DNA of 64,000 bases, from contig NZ_CP023690.1 of assembly GCF_008704795.1 (NCBI RefSeq), forward strand, positions 2,180,501-2,244,500. Reading direction: 5' to 3'. Position 1 is the first letter of the stretch, and every line of letters starts with the position of its first letter. Position numbers and translations under genes: made by a program. The notes under the pieces are model-generated. The model searched no databases and had not been told where the DNA came from. It worked only from the letters and a program-made list of their open reading frames with translations. Shown piece by piece: positions 1 to 10,241 of the stretch. Source of the stretch: Streptomyces spectabilis (GTDB taxonomy: Bacteria > Actinomycetota > Actinomycetes > Streptomycetales > Streptomycetaceae).

Positions 1-790
1 ACAGGGACTGGTTGACGAGCAGCGCGATCACATACGCGCCGAGCCCCCGGTCCCCGCTCGCCTTCGCCAGGCGCAGCGCCTGGTGGAAGTAGCGCTGGGC
101 GAGACCGTGCGCGTCCGAGTCGTAGGCACAGATGCCCGCTATCGCCACCAGGCCGCCGGTCGCGCGGTGCAACTGGCGCCCCATCGCGTCGGTGTAGCTG
201 CCGCGGAGCAGCGGCGCCGCCTCCGCGTTGAGGAAGCCGACGATGCGGCTGCGGGTCGCGATGCCGCCGGTCTTGCGGTACATCTGCTCGTAGTGCGCTC
301 GGCCCGCGCGCAGCATCTCCAGGTCCGCCATGCTCACCGGGTGCCGGCCACCGCGCGAGACGTCGGTGTCCTCCGGCGGGTTCTCCCACTCCCACACCGG
401 CATCACGGCGGGCGTCCCGGTCACCGCGGGCGCGCCGAGCAGATGCGGGCGCTGCTGCTCGTCCGACCGCCACAGCGCCGTCGCCCGCTCGACGAACCCG
501 GAGAGCGTGGAGGCCATCGAGCCGCCGCGGACGGCCGGGCCGCCGGGCACGCCGAGGCCGATGTCGTCGAGCGTGACGGTGCGCTGCAGCCGCGCCGCGA
601 GCACCTCGCAGATCAGGTCGGGCACCTGGCCGCGCGGGCGCTGGCCCTTCAACCAGCGGGCCACGGCGGTGTGTTCGTATCTCAGCGCGAGGCCGCGGGC
701 CTTGCCCGCCTGGTTCACATGTGCGGCCAGGCCCGCGTGCGAGATGCCGGCTTCGTCGAGGATCGCGTCGAGCAGGGTGTTGGGCTGCAT
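1..790 (-). CDS. HTH/TPR-type transcriptional regulator, C-terminus cut by window edge
   Basis: The reading frame is open from an ATG at 790 to the window edge, giving 263 visible residues and no stop. The start is preceded by GGAGGG at a normal distance. The first ~80 residues read as a helix-turn-helix-like domain (LLDAILDEAGISHAGLAAHV, then HTAVARWLKGQRPRG). Residues from ~170 on are helical and Ala/Leu-rich with TPR character (YFHQALRLAKASGDRGLGAY). This architecture matches the large Streptomyces family of HTH plus TPR developmental regulators such as NsdA, but I cannot name the ortholog. The remaining TPR part lies outside the window. Confidence 0.8.
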   Translation of the reverse strand, partial: MQPNTLLDAILDEAGISHAGLAAHVNQAGKARGLALRYEHTAVARWLKGQRPRGQVPDLICEVLAARLQRTVTLDDIGLGVPGGPAVRGGSMASTLSGFVERATALWRSDEQQRPHLLGAPAVTGTPAVMPVWEWENPPEDTDVSRGGRHPVSMADLEMLRAGRAHYEQMYRKTGGIATRSRIVGFLNAEAAPLLRGSYTDAMGRQLHRATGGLVAIAGICAYDSDAHGLAQRYFHQALRLAKASGDRGLGAYVIALLVNQSL

Positions 791-835
791 GAATGCCCTC
801 CGGTGGCTCGGTCCGCCCAGCGTAGTGGAGCGCCC

Positions 836-852
836 TTCACACGGGGTGTGAA
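836..852. promoter_or_regulatory. Perfect 7-bp inverted repeat upstream of the HTH/TPR regulator
   Basis: TTCACAC-ggg-GTGTGAA is a perfect palindrome 46 nt upstream of the regulator's ATG. A TACGCT -10-like hexamer lies at 824-819 on the minus strand between it and the start. The position suits an operator, possibly autoregulatory. The bound protein is unknown. Confidence 0.4.
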
Positions 853-1060
853 CGGAGTGCTCGCATCCGGGGGGTACGCGCTCTGCCGCACGGGGCACGC
901 GGTCGGTTGACTGAGGGACCTCACCAGGAGGCGGCCGGGCCGTCGGCTCCCCCCTCACTCAGCGCGACGGCCCCTCGTCGGCGCCGTCCGTACGTCCGTC
1001 GTCTGCCCGGCAGTTCCACGACGGCGCGGACGGCGCGGGCCGCACCACACCGGGCGGTGT

Positions 1061-2218
1061 TCAGCTCATGGTGCGGGCGCACCGCCCGGTCTCCGTCTGC
1101 TGTCGGGGGACCCTCTTGCGGTCGTTGCGCAGGACGAGCAGCGCCGCGTCGTCGGACGGGAGGCGGCCGATGTGCCGCAGGAGCCTCGCGTACACGGCCT
1201 GGATCACCTGCTGCGGCGACACCGGCTGGGCCCTCGCGGCCTCGCCGAGCACGGCCTGCAGCGGGAAGAACCGCCCCGAGCCGTCGCGCGCGTCCGCCAC
1301 CCCGTCCGTGTGCAGCACCAGGGCGTCGCCGGGCAGCAGCCTGCCGCAGTGCTGCACGGGGAGTTCGGCGGGCAGCGGGAAGGGGCCGAGCGGCGGCAGC
1401 GGTTCGCCGCCGGGCATCTCCTGGGCGCGGCCGCGCAGCCGGTACGGCCACGGATGGCCGCAGTTGAGCGCCCACACCTCGCCGTCCTGGCTGATCTCCA
1501 CCAGGAGGACGGTCACGAACTCCTCGGCGACCGGGTTGTCCGGCGCCGCGGCGCCGCTCGCCGGATGCTCGGTGCGGGAGCGCTCCCGCAAGTGCCGGGC
1601 CAGGGCCCGCTCCAGGCGCCGCAGCACCTGCGGCAGTTCGGGCTCGTCGTGGGCGGCCTCGCGGAAGCTGCCGAGCACGGCGGCGACGGTGCCGATCGCG
1701 GCGAGGCCGTGGCCGCGCACGTCGCCCATGACGACGCGCACGCCGTGGTCGGTGGCCGCGACCTCGTACAGATCGCCGCCGACGGAGGCGCCGTGCGACG
1801 CGGAGAGGCGGCCCGCGGCCAGGGCGAGCCCTTCGATGCGCGGCGGCAGCGGCCGCAGCAGGACGTTCTGCGCGGCGCCCGCGACCTCGCGGATCTGCCG
1901 CAACTCCCGGATCAGCGCGTGCCGCACATGGAATATGAGCCCCGTGCCGACGGCGAAGAAGACGGCGCTGGTGACGATGCGCGCCCCCAGACCGTGCTGC
2001 TGCGCGAGCGGACAGGCCAGTTTGTACGTGATGGCGACGGCGCCCCACACCGCCGGCAGGCCGAGCGTGAGCACCCGCCGCAGCCCACGGCGGCACGGCC
2101 GCTCGAACGTCGCCGACGGACGCTCGTCGCATCCGTCCCCCGGCCCGCGGGCCCGCAGCCGCGGTCCGCGCCGGGTTCCCGCGCCGCGGCGGGGCGTACG
2201 AGGCTTGGTACGGATCAT
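1061..2218 (-). CDS. Membrane-anchored SpoIIE/PP2C-family serine/threonine phosphatase
   Basis: 385 aa. After an Arg-rich N-terminus there are two hydrophobic segments at ~50-70 and ~78-98 (LPAVWGAVAITYKLACPL and SAVFFAVGTGLIFHV). A SpoIIE-type phosphatase domain follows: SVGGDLYEV with its metal-binding Asp, VVMGDVRGHGLAA, LNCGHPWPYRL and LVLHTDGVADAR. These are the PP2C aspartate motifs that hold the two metal ions. Family members dephosphorylate anti-anti-sigma factors or related partners at the membrane. No sensor (GAF/PAS) or kinase domain is fused here, and no sigma factor lies next to it, so its substrate is unknown. Confidence 0.88.
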   Translation of the reverse strand: MIRTKPRTPRRGAGTRRGPRLRARGPGDGCDERPSATFERPCRRGLRRVLTLGLPAVWGAVAITYKLACPLAQQHGLGARIVTSAVFFAVGTGLIFHVRHALIRELRQIREVAGAAQNVLLRPLPPRIEGLALAAGRLSASHGASVGGDLYEVAATDHGVRVVMGDVRGHGLAAIGTVAAVLGSFREAAHDEPELPQVLRRLERALARHLRERSRTEHPASGAAAPDNPVAEEFVTVLLVEISQDGEVWALNCGHPWPYRLRGRAQEMPGGEPLPPLGPFPLPAELPVQHCGRLLPGDALVLHTDGVADARDGSGRFFPLQAVLGEAARAQPVSPQQVIQAVYARLLRHIGRLPSDDAALLVLRNDRKRVPRQQTETGRCARTMS

Positions 2219-2381
2219 GCCGACGGCCCCCCTAAGGCCCCGGTTCAGCGTGCGGGCCGCGTACGGGACCGGCCCCTGCGGCCGGATTGATTCTGTCGAC
2301 CGGGTGGCCGGATCGGGTCAGATCAACGGCAGTTGTCACTCAAACGAGTGAGCGGCACTCCGGCGGTGCCCCGACACGCCG

Positions 2382-2417
2382 GAGGGGGCGCATCCGCTCT
2401 CGCGGACACGCCCCCTC
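2382..2417 (-). terminator. Terminator of the pheST operon
   Basis: Two 16-nt arms (2382-2397 and 2402-2417) pair except for a 2-nt internal mismatch, with a 4-nt TCTC loop. It lies about 30 nt past the pheT stop. It has no long U-tract, as is usual in Streptomyces. Confidence 0.75.
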
Positions 2418-2445
2418 AGCAGCGCTTTTGTGCGCCGGGCCGGTG

Positions 2446-4985
2446 CTAGGCCCCGCGCAGCACCGCGCCGGTCGTCTCGGCGGCGCGCGCCACCGCGGCG
2501 TCGCGGGCGGCCGAGGCCTCCTCGACCGTCAGCGTGCGGTCGGGAGCGCGGAAGCGCAGCGCGTACGCGAGCGACTTCTTGCCCTCGCCCAGCTGCTCGC
2601 CGGTGAAGACGTCGAACAGACGGATGTCCTCGAGGAGTTCACCCGCGCCGTCGCGCAGGAACGCCTCGACGACGGCCGCGGGGACGTCCTGGTCGACGAC
2701 GAGCGCGACGTCCTGCGTGGCCACCGGGAAGGACGAGACGCGCGGCGCCCGGAGCGCGCCCTCGCCCGCCTTCTGGAGCAGATCCAGGTTCAGCTCCATC
2801 GCGCAGGTACGGGCGGGCAGGCCGAGCGTCTTGGTGACGCGCGGGTGCAGCTCACCGGCGTGGCCGATGGGGACGATGTTGCCCTCCACGCCCTCGGGGA
2901 CGTCCGCGTCCTCCAGGTACACGGACAGCTCAGCGCAGCGGCCCGGGTGCCAGGGGCCGTACTGGCCCTGCTGGACGATGAGTTCGGCACCGGCCTCGCG
3001 GGCCAGGGCGCGCGCCGCCTCGACGGCGTCGGCCCAGTCGGCCGGGCGGCCCTTGCCCCACCAGCCGGACCGCTCGCGGGCGCCCGCGAGCACGACCGCG
3101 GCGTGCCGCGGCTGCTCGGGCAGGGCGCTGTTGAGCTCGGCGATCTCCTCGTCCGTGGGACGCCGGTCGACGGGCAGGCGCCCGGGGACGGGCGCGCCCT
3201 CCACCGGGTGGAAGACCAGGCCGGTCTCGAAGAGGGCCAGGTCGTGGCTGCCGCGGCCGTCGTTGCGGCGCAGCGCGGTGAGGAGGCCGGGCAGCAGCGT
3301 CGTACGGAGCGCGGGCTCCTCGTCCGAGAGCGGGTTGACGAGCCTCACGACGCGGCGGTTCGGGTCGTCGGCGTCCAGGCCGAGCTGGTCGAAGACCTGC
3401 TCGCTCACGAACGGGTAGTTCGGCGCCTCGACGTAACCGGCGCCCGCGAGCACGCGCCCGGCACGGCGGTGCAGCCGCTGCCGCTCGGTCAGGCCGCGCC
3501 CGGCCGGGGGCCGCGGCAGCGTGGAGGGCAGGTTCTCGTAGCCCTCCAGCCGGATGACCTCCTCGGCGAGGTCGTTGACCTCGGCGAGGTCGGGGCGCCA
3601 CGACGGCACGGTGACGGTCAGGGTGTCCTGGCCGTACACGTCGCAGCCGACCTGCTGGAGGCGGCGCACGACCGTCTCGCGGCCGTACGCGACACCGGCG
3701 ACGCGGTCCGGGTGGTCGGCGGGCATCGTGATGGTGTGCGGCGCGGAGGGCGCGATGACCTCGGTGACGCCCGCCTCCGCGGTACCGCCCGCGAGCAGCA
3801 CGAGCAGGTCGACGGTCCGCTGCGCGGCCGCGGACGCGGCCTGCGGGTCGACGCCCCGCTCGAAGCGCCGGGCCGCCTCGGAGGACAGCTTGTGGCGGCG
3901 CGCGGTGCGGGCCACGGTGACCGGGTCGAAGTGCGCGGCCTCGATGACGACGTCGGTGGTGACACCGTCGATGTCGTCGTGGTCGGCGATCTCCGTGTTG
4001 GCGCCGCCCATGACGCCCGCGAGGCCGATGGGGCCGCGCTCGTCGATGATCACCAGGTCCTCGGCGTCCAGGACGCGCTGGGTGCCGTCGAGGGTGGTGA
4101 ACTTCTCGCCCTGCTCGGCGCGGCGGACACCGATGGTGCCCTGGACGCGGGAGCGGTCGTAGGCGTGCAGCGGCTGGCCGAGCTCCAGCATCACGTAGTT
4201 GGTGACGTCGACGGCCAGCGAGATCGGGCGCATGCCCGCCTTCTGCAGGCGGCGCTGGAGCCAGATCGGCGAGCGGGCGTCGGGGCGCAGCCCGGTGACG
4301 GTGCGCGCGGTGAAGCGGTCGCAGCCGACCGGGTCGCTGATCTGCACCGGGTAGCCGAACGAGTTCGGGGCCGGGACGTCGAGCAGCGCCGGGTCGCGCA
4401 GCGGCAGGCCGTACGCGGTGGCCGTCTCGCGGGCGACGCCGCGCAGGGACAGGCAGTAGCCGCGGTCGGGCGTGACGGCGATGTCCAGGACCTCGTCGAC
4501 GAGTTCGAGCAGCTCGATGGCGTCGGTGCCGGCCTCGTGCTCGGGCGGGAGCACGATGATGCCGCCGCTGCCGTCGTCGCCCATGCCCAGCTCGTCGCCG
4601 GAGCAGATCATGCCGTGCGAGGTCTTGCCGTACGTCTTGCGCGCGGCGATCGCGAAGTCGCCGGGCAGCACGGCGCCGGGCAGGACCACGACGACCTTGT
4701 CGCCCACGGCGAAGTTGCGGGCGCCGCAGACGATCTCCTGCGGCTCGCCCGTGCCGTTGGCCTGACCGACGTCCACGGTGCAGAAGCGGATGGGCTTCTT
4801 GAAGCCCTCCAGCTCCTCGATGGTGAGGACCTTGCCGACGACGAGGGGGCCCTTGAGGCCCGCGCCGAGCTGTTCCACGGACTCGACTTCGAGGCCCGCG
4901 GCGATCAGCTTGGCCTGCACGTCACGGCCGGTCTCGGTGGCGGGGAGGTCGACGTACTCCCGCAGCCAGGAAAGCGGGATGCGCA

Positions 4986-4986
<1 letters not shown>
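2446..4986 (-). CDS. pheT: Phenylalanine--tRNA ligase beta subunit
   Basis: 846 aa, a normal length for bacterial PheT. The N-terminus [15 protein letters not shown] is the family hallmark, followed by the tRNA-binding (EMAP-like) domain, the B3/B4 editing domain, the B5 domain (DHPDRVAGV region) and a C-terminal FDX-ACB anticodon-binding domain starting near [14 protein letters not shown]. It charges tRNA-Phe as an alpha2-beta2 tetramer with PheS. The ATG shares one base with the pheS stop (TGATG), so the two are translationally coupled. Confidence 0.98.
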
Positions 4987-6149
<1,163 letters not shown>

Positions 6150-6257
6150 TCAACAGGTCGGAGACGAGTTGTCCCGAGATGGGGACACAAGGTGCCAGCG
6201 ACCGAGTCTAACGGGGGTGCGGAGAACGAATGCGCCCGCGGGCTGCTCGGACGGCGC

Positions 6258-7406
6258 TCACTGAAGATACGCCGGAGCCCCCACGGGCAAGGTAAATCGG
6301 AACTGGGCGCCGCCGCTCGCCGCGCGGCCGACGGTGATCGTGCCGCCGTGTGCCTCGACGATGCCCTTCACGATGTACAACCCCAGTCCCGTCCCGCCGC
6401 GCTTGCTGCCCCGCCAGAAGCGGGTGAAGACGCGGCCCATCGACTCCTCCGGAATGCCGGATCCCTCGTCGCTGACGGTGACCGCGGTGTCGGTCGCTCC
6501 CCGCACGCGCAGGGACGGCGAGGGCGCCACGTCGATCGTGACAGTTCCCTCGCCGTGGCGCACCGCGTTTTCCAGGAGGTTGCTGAGCACCTGGTCGATC
6601 TTGTCCGGGTCGGCCCACAGGTCGGGCAGCGGCTGCTGGAGGCGGACCAGGAAGCGGTCCGCGTCCTGCCCCGCGGCGACGTGGGCCTGGATGTGGCGCC
6701 CGACGGCGGCCCCGATGTCGACGGGCTGGCGGCGCAGCTCGAGCCGGCCCGAGTCGATGCGGGAGATGTCGAGGAGCTCGGCGATCAGCCGGGTCACGCG
6801 GTTCGCGTCGGCGTCGACGGTCTCCAGCATCAGCCGCTTCTGGTCGTCGGTGAACCGCTCCCACTTGGCGAGCAGCGTGGCGGTGAAGCCCTTCACGGAC
6901 GTCAGCGGGGAGCGCAGTTCGTGGGCGACCGTCGCGATCAGCTCGGCGTGGCTGCGCTCCGTGCGCCGCCGGGCCTCGGTGTCGCGCAGCGAGACGACGA
7001 GACGGCTCAGCGGGCCCTTCGGCCGCGACCGTACGTAGCGGGCGGAGACGAGCACCTCCCGGCCGCCGGGGAGCAGCAGATTGCGCTCGGGCTGGGCGAC
7101 GCGGGTGACGAGGCCGCCGTACGGATCGGTCAGCTGCCACCACCTGCGCCCTTCGAGGTCCTCCAGGGGCAGGGCGCTCTCGATGCGGATGCCGAGCGCG
7201 TCGGCCGCGCGCACGGCGGTGATGCGCGCAGCGGCGGCGTTGAAACAGATGACGCGCCCGCTCTCGTCGGCGACGACGAGGCCGTCGGGCAGGTCGTCCG
7301 GATCGATGCCGAGCTCACCGAGACCGGGGCCCGCCGGGCCCGCGTGGCCCGCGGGAGGGCACAGGATGCCCCGCACTCCCGGTGCTCTGCTCGTGCCGAC
7401 GCTCAT
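6258..7406 (-). CDS. PAS-domain sensor histidine kinase, cytoplasmic
   Basis: 382 aa. A PAS fold spans ~40-110 (DGLVVADESGRVICFN). The HisKA domain follows with H-box VAHELRSPLTS near residue 155, and the HATPase_c domain carries N-box NLLENAVRHG, G1 DEGSGIPEE and G2 GTGLGLYIVKG. There is no signal peptide or membrane segment, so it senses an internal cue. No response regulator is adjacent, which makes it an orphan kinase here. Neighbouring genes are on the same strand, but the gap to pheS is 147 nt, so it is probably a separate transcription unit. Confidence 0.93.
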   Translation of the reverse strand: MSVGTSRAPGVRGILCPPAGHAGPAGPGLGELGIDPDDLPDGLVVADESGRVICFNAAAARITAVRAADALGIRIESALPLEDLEGRRWWQLTDPYGGLVTRVAQPERNLLLPGGREVLVSARYVRSRPKGPLSRLVVSLRDTEARRRTERSHAELIATVAHELRSPLTSVKGFTATLLAKWERFTDDQKRLMLETVDADANRVTRLIAELLDISRIDSGRLELRRQPVDIGAAVGRHIQAHVAAGQDADRFLVRLQQPLPDLWADPDKIDQVLSNLLENAVRHGEGTVTIDVAPSPSLRVRGATDTAVTVSDEGSGIPEESMGRVFTRFWRGSKRGGTGLGLYIVKGIVEAHGGTITVGRAASGGAQFRFTLPVGAPAYLQ

Positions 7407-7463
7407 TCCCCTTGTCCCCGCCTCTCGGAGCCGGCGCAGTGGGCCCCCGAGCCCGACACACTA

Positions 7464-8321
7464 CTAGCCGGGGGTGACGGAGCGGCACCCTCCGGCGGCA
7501 CGCTGTGCACGGGCGGACGCATAGAGGCATACGGCTGCCGCGGTCGCGAGGTTCAGGCTCTCGGCGCTGCCGTGGATCGGAACGCGCACCACGGCGTCGG
7601 CGAGTGCGCGGGTCTCCTCCGGCAGCCCCCAGGCCTCGTTGCCGAAGATCCACGCGGTCTCGGTGCCCATGGTGCCCTTGTCCAGCTCGGCGTCCAGGTC
7701 GTCCTCGCCCGCGCCGTCGGCGGCGAGCACCCGGACCCCGGCCGCCCGCAGACCGCGTACGGCCTGCTCGACCGGCACGCCCACGGCCACCGGCAGATGG
7801 AAGTGCGAGCCGACGGAGGCGCGCACCGCCTTGGGGTTGTAGAGGTCCACGGAGGCGTCGGTGAGGACCACGGCGTCGGCACCGGCGGCGTCGGCGCAGC
7901 GCAGCACGGTGCCCGCGTTCCCTGGGTCGCGTACGTGCGCGAGCACGGCCACGAGCTTGGGCCGCCCGGCGAGGATCTCCTCGAACGGCACGTCGAGGAA
8001 GCGGCAGACCCCGACGAGCCCCTGCGGGGTGACGGTGGTCGAGATGTCGGCGATCACGCTCTCGTCGGCGAGGTGCACCCGTGCCCCGGCGGCGCGCGCG
8101 TCCGCCACGATGTCCGCGTACCGCTCGGCGGCCTCGACGGTGCTGAACAGCTCGACGAGCGTGGCCCCGCCGCCGCCGCGGTGCCCGGCCGCCTCCCGCA
8201 CCGCCTGCGGCCCCTCCGCGAGGAAGAGCCGCTCCTTCCCCCGGAAGTTCCGCTTGCCAAGCCGCCGCGCGCCACTGACGCGCGGCGAACGCGGGGAGAT
8301 CAGTTCGGGACCGTGTGCCAT
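7464..8321 (-). CDS. SpoU/TrmH-family RNA 2'-O-methyltransferase
   Basis: 285 aa. The three SPOUT knot motifs are present: motif 1 VRDPGNAGTVLRCADAAGAD, motif 2 WIFGNEAWGLPEE and motif 3 VPIHGSAESLNLATAAAVCLY. The N-terminal ~100 residues form the substrate-binding domain (RRLGKRNFRGKERLFLAEG). It transfers methyl from SAM to a ribose 2'-OH in rRNA or tRNA. The family includes thiostrepton-resistance methylases, but the target nucleotide cannot be read from sequence. Its place next to ribosomal protein and IF3 genes supports an rRNA target. Confidence 0.92.
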   Translation of the reverse strand: MAHGPELISPRSPRVSGARRLGKRNFRGKERLFLAEGPQAVREAAGHRGGGGATLVELFSTVEAAERYADIVADARAAGARVHLADESVIADISTTVTPQGLVGVCRFLDVPFEEILAGRPKLVAVLAHVRDPGNAGTVLRCADAAGADAVVLTDASVDLYNPKAVRASVGSHFHLPVAVGVPVEQAVRGLRAAGVRVLAADGAGEDDLDAELDKGTMGTETAWIFGNEAWGLPEETRALADAVVRVPIHGSAESLNLATAAAVCLYASARAQRAAGGCRSVTPG

Positions 8322-8365
8322 CGAGTCGCTTTCAGGTGTACGGGGTCGAGAGGCGGGGGGGTGAA

Positions 8366-8410
8366 CGCGACTGGACCCGCAGGCTCAGGGGGCCTGCGGG
8401 TCCAGTCGCG
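8366..8410. terminator. Terminator of infC-rpmI-rplT, 19-bp perfect stem
   Basis: Arms 8366-8384 and 8392-8410 are perfectly complementary over 19 bp around a 7-nt loop, starting 20 nt past the rplT stop. It is one of the longest stems in the window and would fold in either orientation. Confidence 0.88.
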
Positions 8411-8429
8411 GTTCGAGCTCAGTGCAACG

Positions 8430-8813
8430 TCACGCGGCCTTGGGGGCGTTGACGTCGGAAGGCAGGGCCTTCTGGGCGACCTCGACGAGCGCCGCGAAGG
8501 CGTTGGCGTCGTTGACGGCCAGCTCGGCCAGGATCTTGCGGTCCACCTCGATGTTGGCGGCCTTCAGACCCTGGATGAAGCGGTTGTAGGTGATGCCGTT
8601 GGCGCGGGCAGCGGCGTTGATGCGCTGGATCCACAGCTGACGGAAGTCGCCCTTGCGCTTCTTGCGGTCGTTGTAGTTGTAGACCAGGGAGTGGGTGACC
8701 TGCTCCTTGGCCTTGCGGTACAGGCGCGACCGCTGGCCGCGGTAGCCGCTGGCCTGCTCGAGGATCGCCCGACGCTTCTTGTGCGCGTTGACTGCGCGCT
8801 TGACGCGTGCCAC
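8430..8813 (-). CDS. rplT: 50S ribosomal protein L20
   Basis: 127 aa, typical length. [31 protein letters not shown] and [14 protein letters not shown] are diagnostic L20 segments. L20 binds 23S rRNA early in 50S assembly and is often an autogenous repressor of its own operon. It is the last gene of infC-rpmI-rplT, 104 nt after rpmI and just before a strong terminator. Confidence 0.98.
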   Translation of the reverse strand: MARVKRAVNAHKKRRAILEQASGYRGQRSRLYRKAKEQVTHSLVYNYNDRKKRKGDFRQLWIQRINAAARANGITYNRFIQGLKAANIEVDRKILAELAVNDANAFAALVEVAQKALPSDVNAPKAA

Positions 8814-8917
8814 TTGTTAACTCCTTGTAGCGGGGCCGTGGTGGTCGTCACACGGCCCGATTCGACTGATGTCCCGGTCCTGGCGTCGCGTGGCCCCCGT
8901 CACCGGGGGCCGCGACG

Positions 8918-9112
8918 TCACTTGCCGAGAAGCTTCTTGATCTTCTTGGCGTCGCCCGGGGCCATCTCGGCGTTGCCGGTGAGGCGACGCGTCACGCGGG
9001 ACGACTTGTGCTCGAGCAGGTGGCGCTTGCCGGCGCGCTCGCGGAGCACCTTGCCGGAGCCGGTGATCTTGAAGCGCTTGCTGGCACCGCTGTGCGTCTT
9101 GTTCTTCGGCAT
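8918..9112 (-). CDS. rpmI: 50S ribosomal protein L35
   Basis: 64 aa. [20 protein letters not shown] and the [15 protein letters not shown] segment are typical L35. It is the second gene of the IF3 operon, 105 nt downstream of infC. The gap holds a perfect hairpin at 9144-9169 that could uncouple or regulate rpmI-rplT expression. Confidence 0.98.
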   Translation of the reverse strand: MPKNKTHSGASKRFKITGSGKVLRERAGKRHLLEHKSSRVTRRLTGNAEMAPGDAKKIKKLLGK

Positions 9113-9143
9113 AGCGCCGTTCTCTCCTCGTCAGTGGCGCTCC

Positions 9144-9169
9144 GATGCCCGGTCGCGAAACCGGGCATC
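9144..9169 (-). promoter_or_regulatory. Intercistronic hairpin between infC and rpmI
   Basis: GATGCCCGGT (9144-9153) pairs perfectly with ACCGGGCATC (9160-9169) around a CGCGAA loop. Flanking GCTCC and GGGAGC can extend the stem after a small bulge. There is no U-tract, so processing or translational control of rpmI-rplT is at least as likely as termination. In E. coli this same gap hosts the L20 translational operator. Confidence 0.6.
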
Positions 9170-9217
9170 CGGGAGCGTCATGTGTTCGGTTGGCATCCCT
9201 GGACTCGCGTCCGGGGA

Positions 9218-9886
9218 TCAGGCCTCGGCGGGAGCCTCGGCCGGGGCCTCGGAAAGCTCGTCCGGGGCCTCGGAAAGCTCACCCTCGGCGGCGTTCTGCG
9301 ACTTGCCGGGGTTGGCCTTCGCGTCCGCCTTGCGAGCTGCCTGGGCCTCACGGGCCTCGGCCATCGCCTCGGTCTTCTTCTTGTGCGGACCGAGGACCAT
9401 GATCATGTTGCGGCCGTCCTGCTTCGGGTTCGACTCGATGAACCCGAGGTCCTGGACGTCCTCGGCGAGGCGCTGCAGCAGTCGGTAGCCGAGCTCCGGC
9501 CGGGACTGCTCGCGACCACGGAACATGATCGTGATCTTGACCTTGTCGCCCTGCTTGAGGAACCGGACGACGTGACCCTTCTTGGTGTCGTAGTCGTGCG
9601 GGTCGATCTTCGGCCGGAGCTTCATCTCCTTGATGACCGTGTGCGCCTGGTTCTTGCGCGCCTCACGGGCCTTCATGGCCGACTCGTACTTGAACTTCCC
9701 GTAGTCCATGAGCTTGCACACGGGCGGACGGGCGTTCGCCGCGACCTCGACCAGGTCCAGGTCGTACTCCTGCGCAAGCTCCAGGGCCTTGGCAAGCGGG
9801 ACAATCCCGACCTGCTCGCCGCTGGGACCGACAAGTCGCACCTCGGGAACGCGAATCCGGTCGTTGATGCGGGGCTCGGCGCTGAT
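9218..9886 (-). CDS. infC: Translation initiation factor IF-3, apparent AUC start
   Basis: 222 aa from the proposed start. IF3-N begins [20 protein letters not shown] and continues through [17 protein letters not shown]3-C carries [20 protein letters not shown] and [13 protein letters not shown]. The C-terminus is an Ala/Glu/Pro-rich tail with an [21 protein letters not shown] repeat. No ATG, GTG or TTG in this frame lies near the conserved N-terminus: the nearest upstream is an ATG 27 codons earlier, before sequence unlike IF3. The conserved Ile is an ATC codon 4 nt after GAGGAGG (9897-9891). IF3 genes of other bacteria use AUU or AUC as start, which lets IF3 repress itself. Confidence 0.93.
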   Translation of the reverse strand: MSAEPRINDRIRVPEVRLVGPSGEQVGIVPLAKALELAQEYDLDLVEVAANARPPVCKLMDYGKFKYESAMKAREARKNQAHTVIKEMKLRPKIDPHDYDTKKGHVVRFLKQGDKVKITIMFRGREQSRPELGYRLLQRLAEDVQDLGFIESNPKQDGRNMIMVLGPHKKKTEAMAEAREAQAARKADAKANPGKSQNAAEGELSEAPDELSEAPAEAPAEA

Positions 9887-9960
9887 GGATCCTCCTCGGT
9901 AGCACCACGCGACGGTCTGGCGGACAGCCGCGTTACGTCTGTTTTTCGACCAACCCGCCG

Positions 9961-9998
9961 GGGGCACAAAAAATGCCCCGACTGATCACAGCAGGGGC
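9961..9998 (-). promoter_or_regulatory. Putative transcription attenuator in the infC leader
   Basis: On the minus strand GCCCC (9998-9994) can pair with GGGGC (9979-9975), which is followed at once by A and six T residues (9973-9968): a canonical intrinsic terminator, rare at this GC content. The same GGGGCA (9979-9974) can instead pair with TGCCCC (9966-9961), putting the T-run in a loop and destroying the terminator. Two mutually exclusive structures sharing one arm are the signature of an attenuator. Confidence 0.6.
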
Positions 9999-10009
9999 TC
10001 CATACACAT
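9986..10009 (-). CDS. Candidate leader peptide MCMEPLL upstream of infC
   Basis: A seven-codon ORF (ATG TGT ATG GAG CCC CTG CTG TGA) sits 9 nt after GGAGG (10023-10019). Its Glu-Pro codons form the 5' arm of the terminator hairpin, and its stop lies in the hairpin loop. A ribosome at the stop would mask the terminator arm, while no ribosome would leave it free. It is too short for homology to test, and only its position and Shine-Dalgarno support it. Confidence 0.45.
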   Translation of the reverse strand: MCMEPLL

Positions 10010-10241
10010 ACCGGAGCACCTCCGCGGTGAACACGGGGCGCATCGGGCGGGCCTCACACTGGGGAGCGGACCGCCTGACCGGTGACCCGCCGCTCGGGGA
10101 GCGGCCAGGTGGGAGATCGGAGCCTCCACTTGTGGGCCGGTTCCTGCGTCGAAGCGCGGGCATCCGGCCGGTCGTCACCCCAGGTTAGCAGGTCCTGGGG
10201 GGTGGGGCTAACGGCTCGCGGGCGGCTCTAGGGTGTGGGAC

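Larger units (their letters stand above)
9887..10241. promoter_or_regulatory. Divergent infC / DUF1844 intergenic region with infC leader
   Basis: This 355-nt gap carries the infC leader on the minus strand: a uORF, a terminator-like hairpin and an alternative hairpin, annotated separately. Nearer the DUF1844 gene is an inverted repeat CCCCAGG-N9-CCTGGGG (10178-10184 and 10194-10200). I could not place convincing -35/-10 pairs for either gene. Confidence 0.6.

Noticed and set aside
83..910. Long plus-strand frame over the truncated regulator
   Set aside because: It is a GC-skew shadow of the minus-strand gene, with Arg/Ala-rich composition and no domain.
9933..10178. 81-aa minus-strand frame over the infC leader
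   Set aside because: Different frame from the uORF, no ribosome site, and it crosses the attenuator region without conservation clues.
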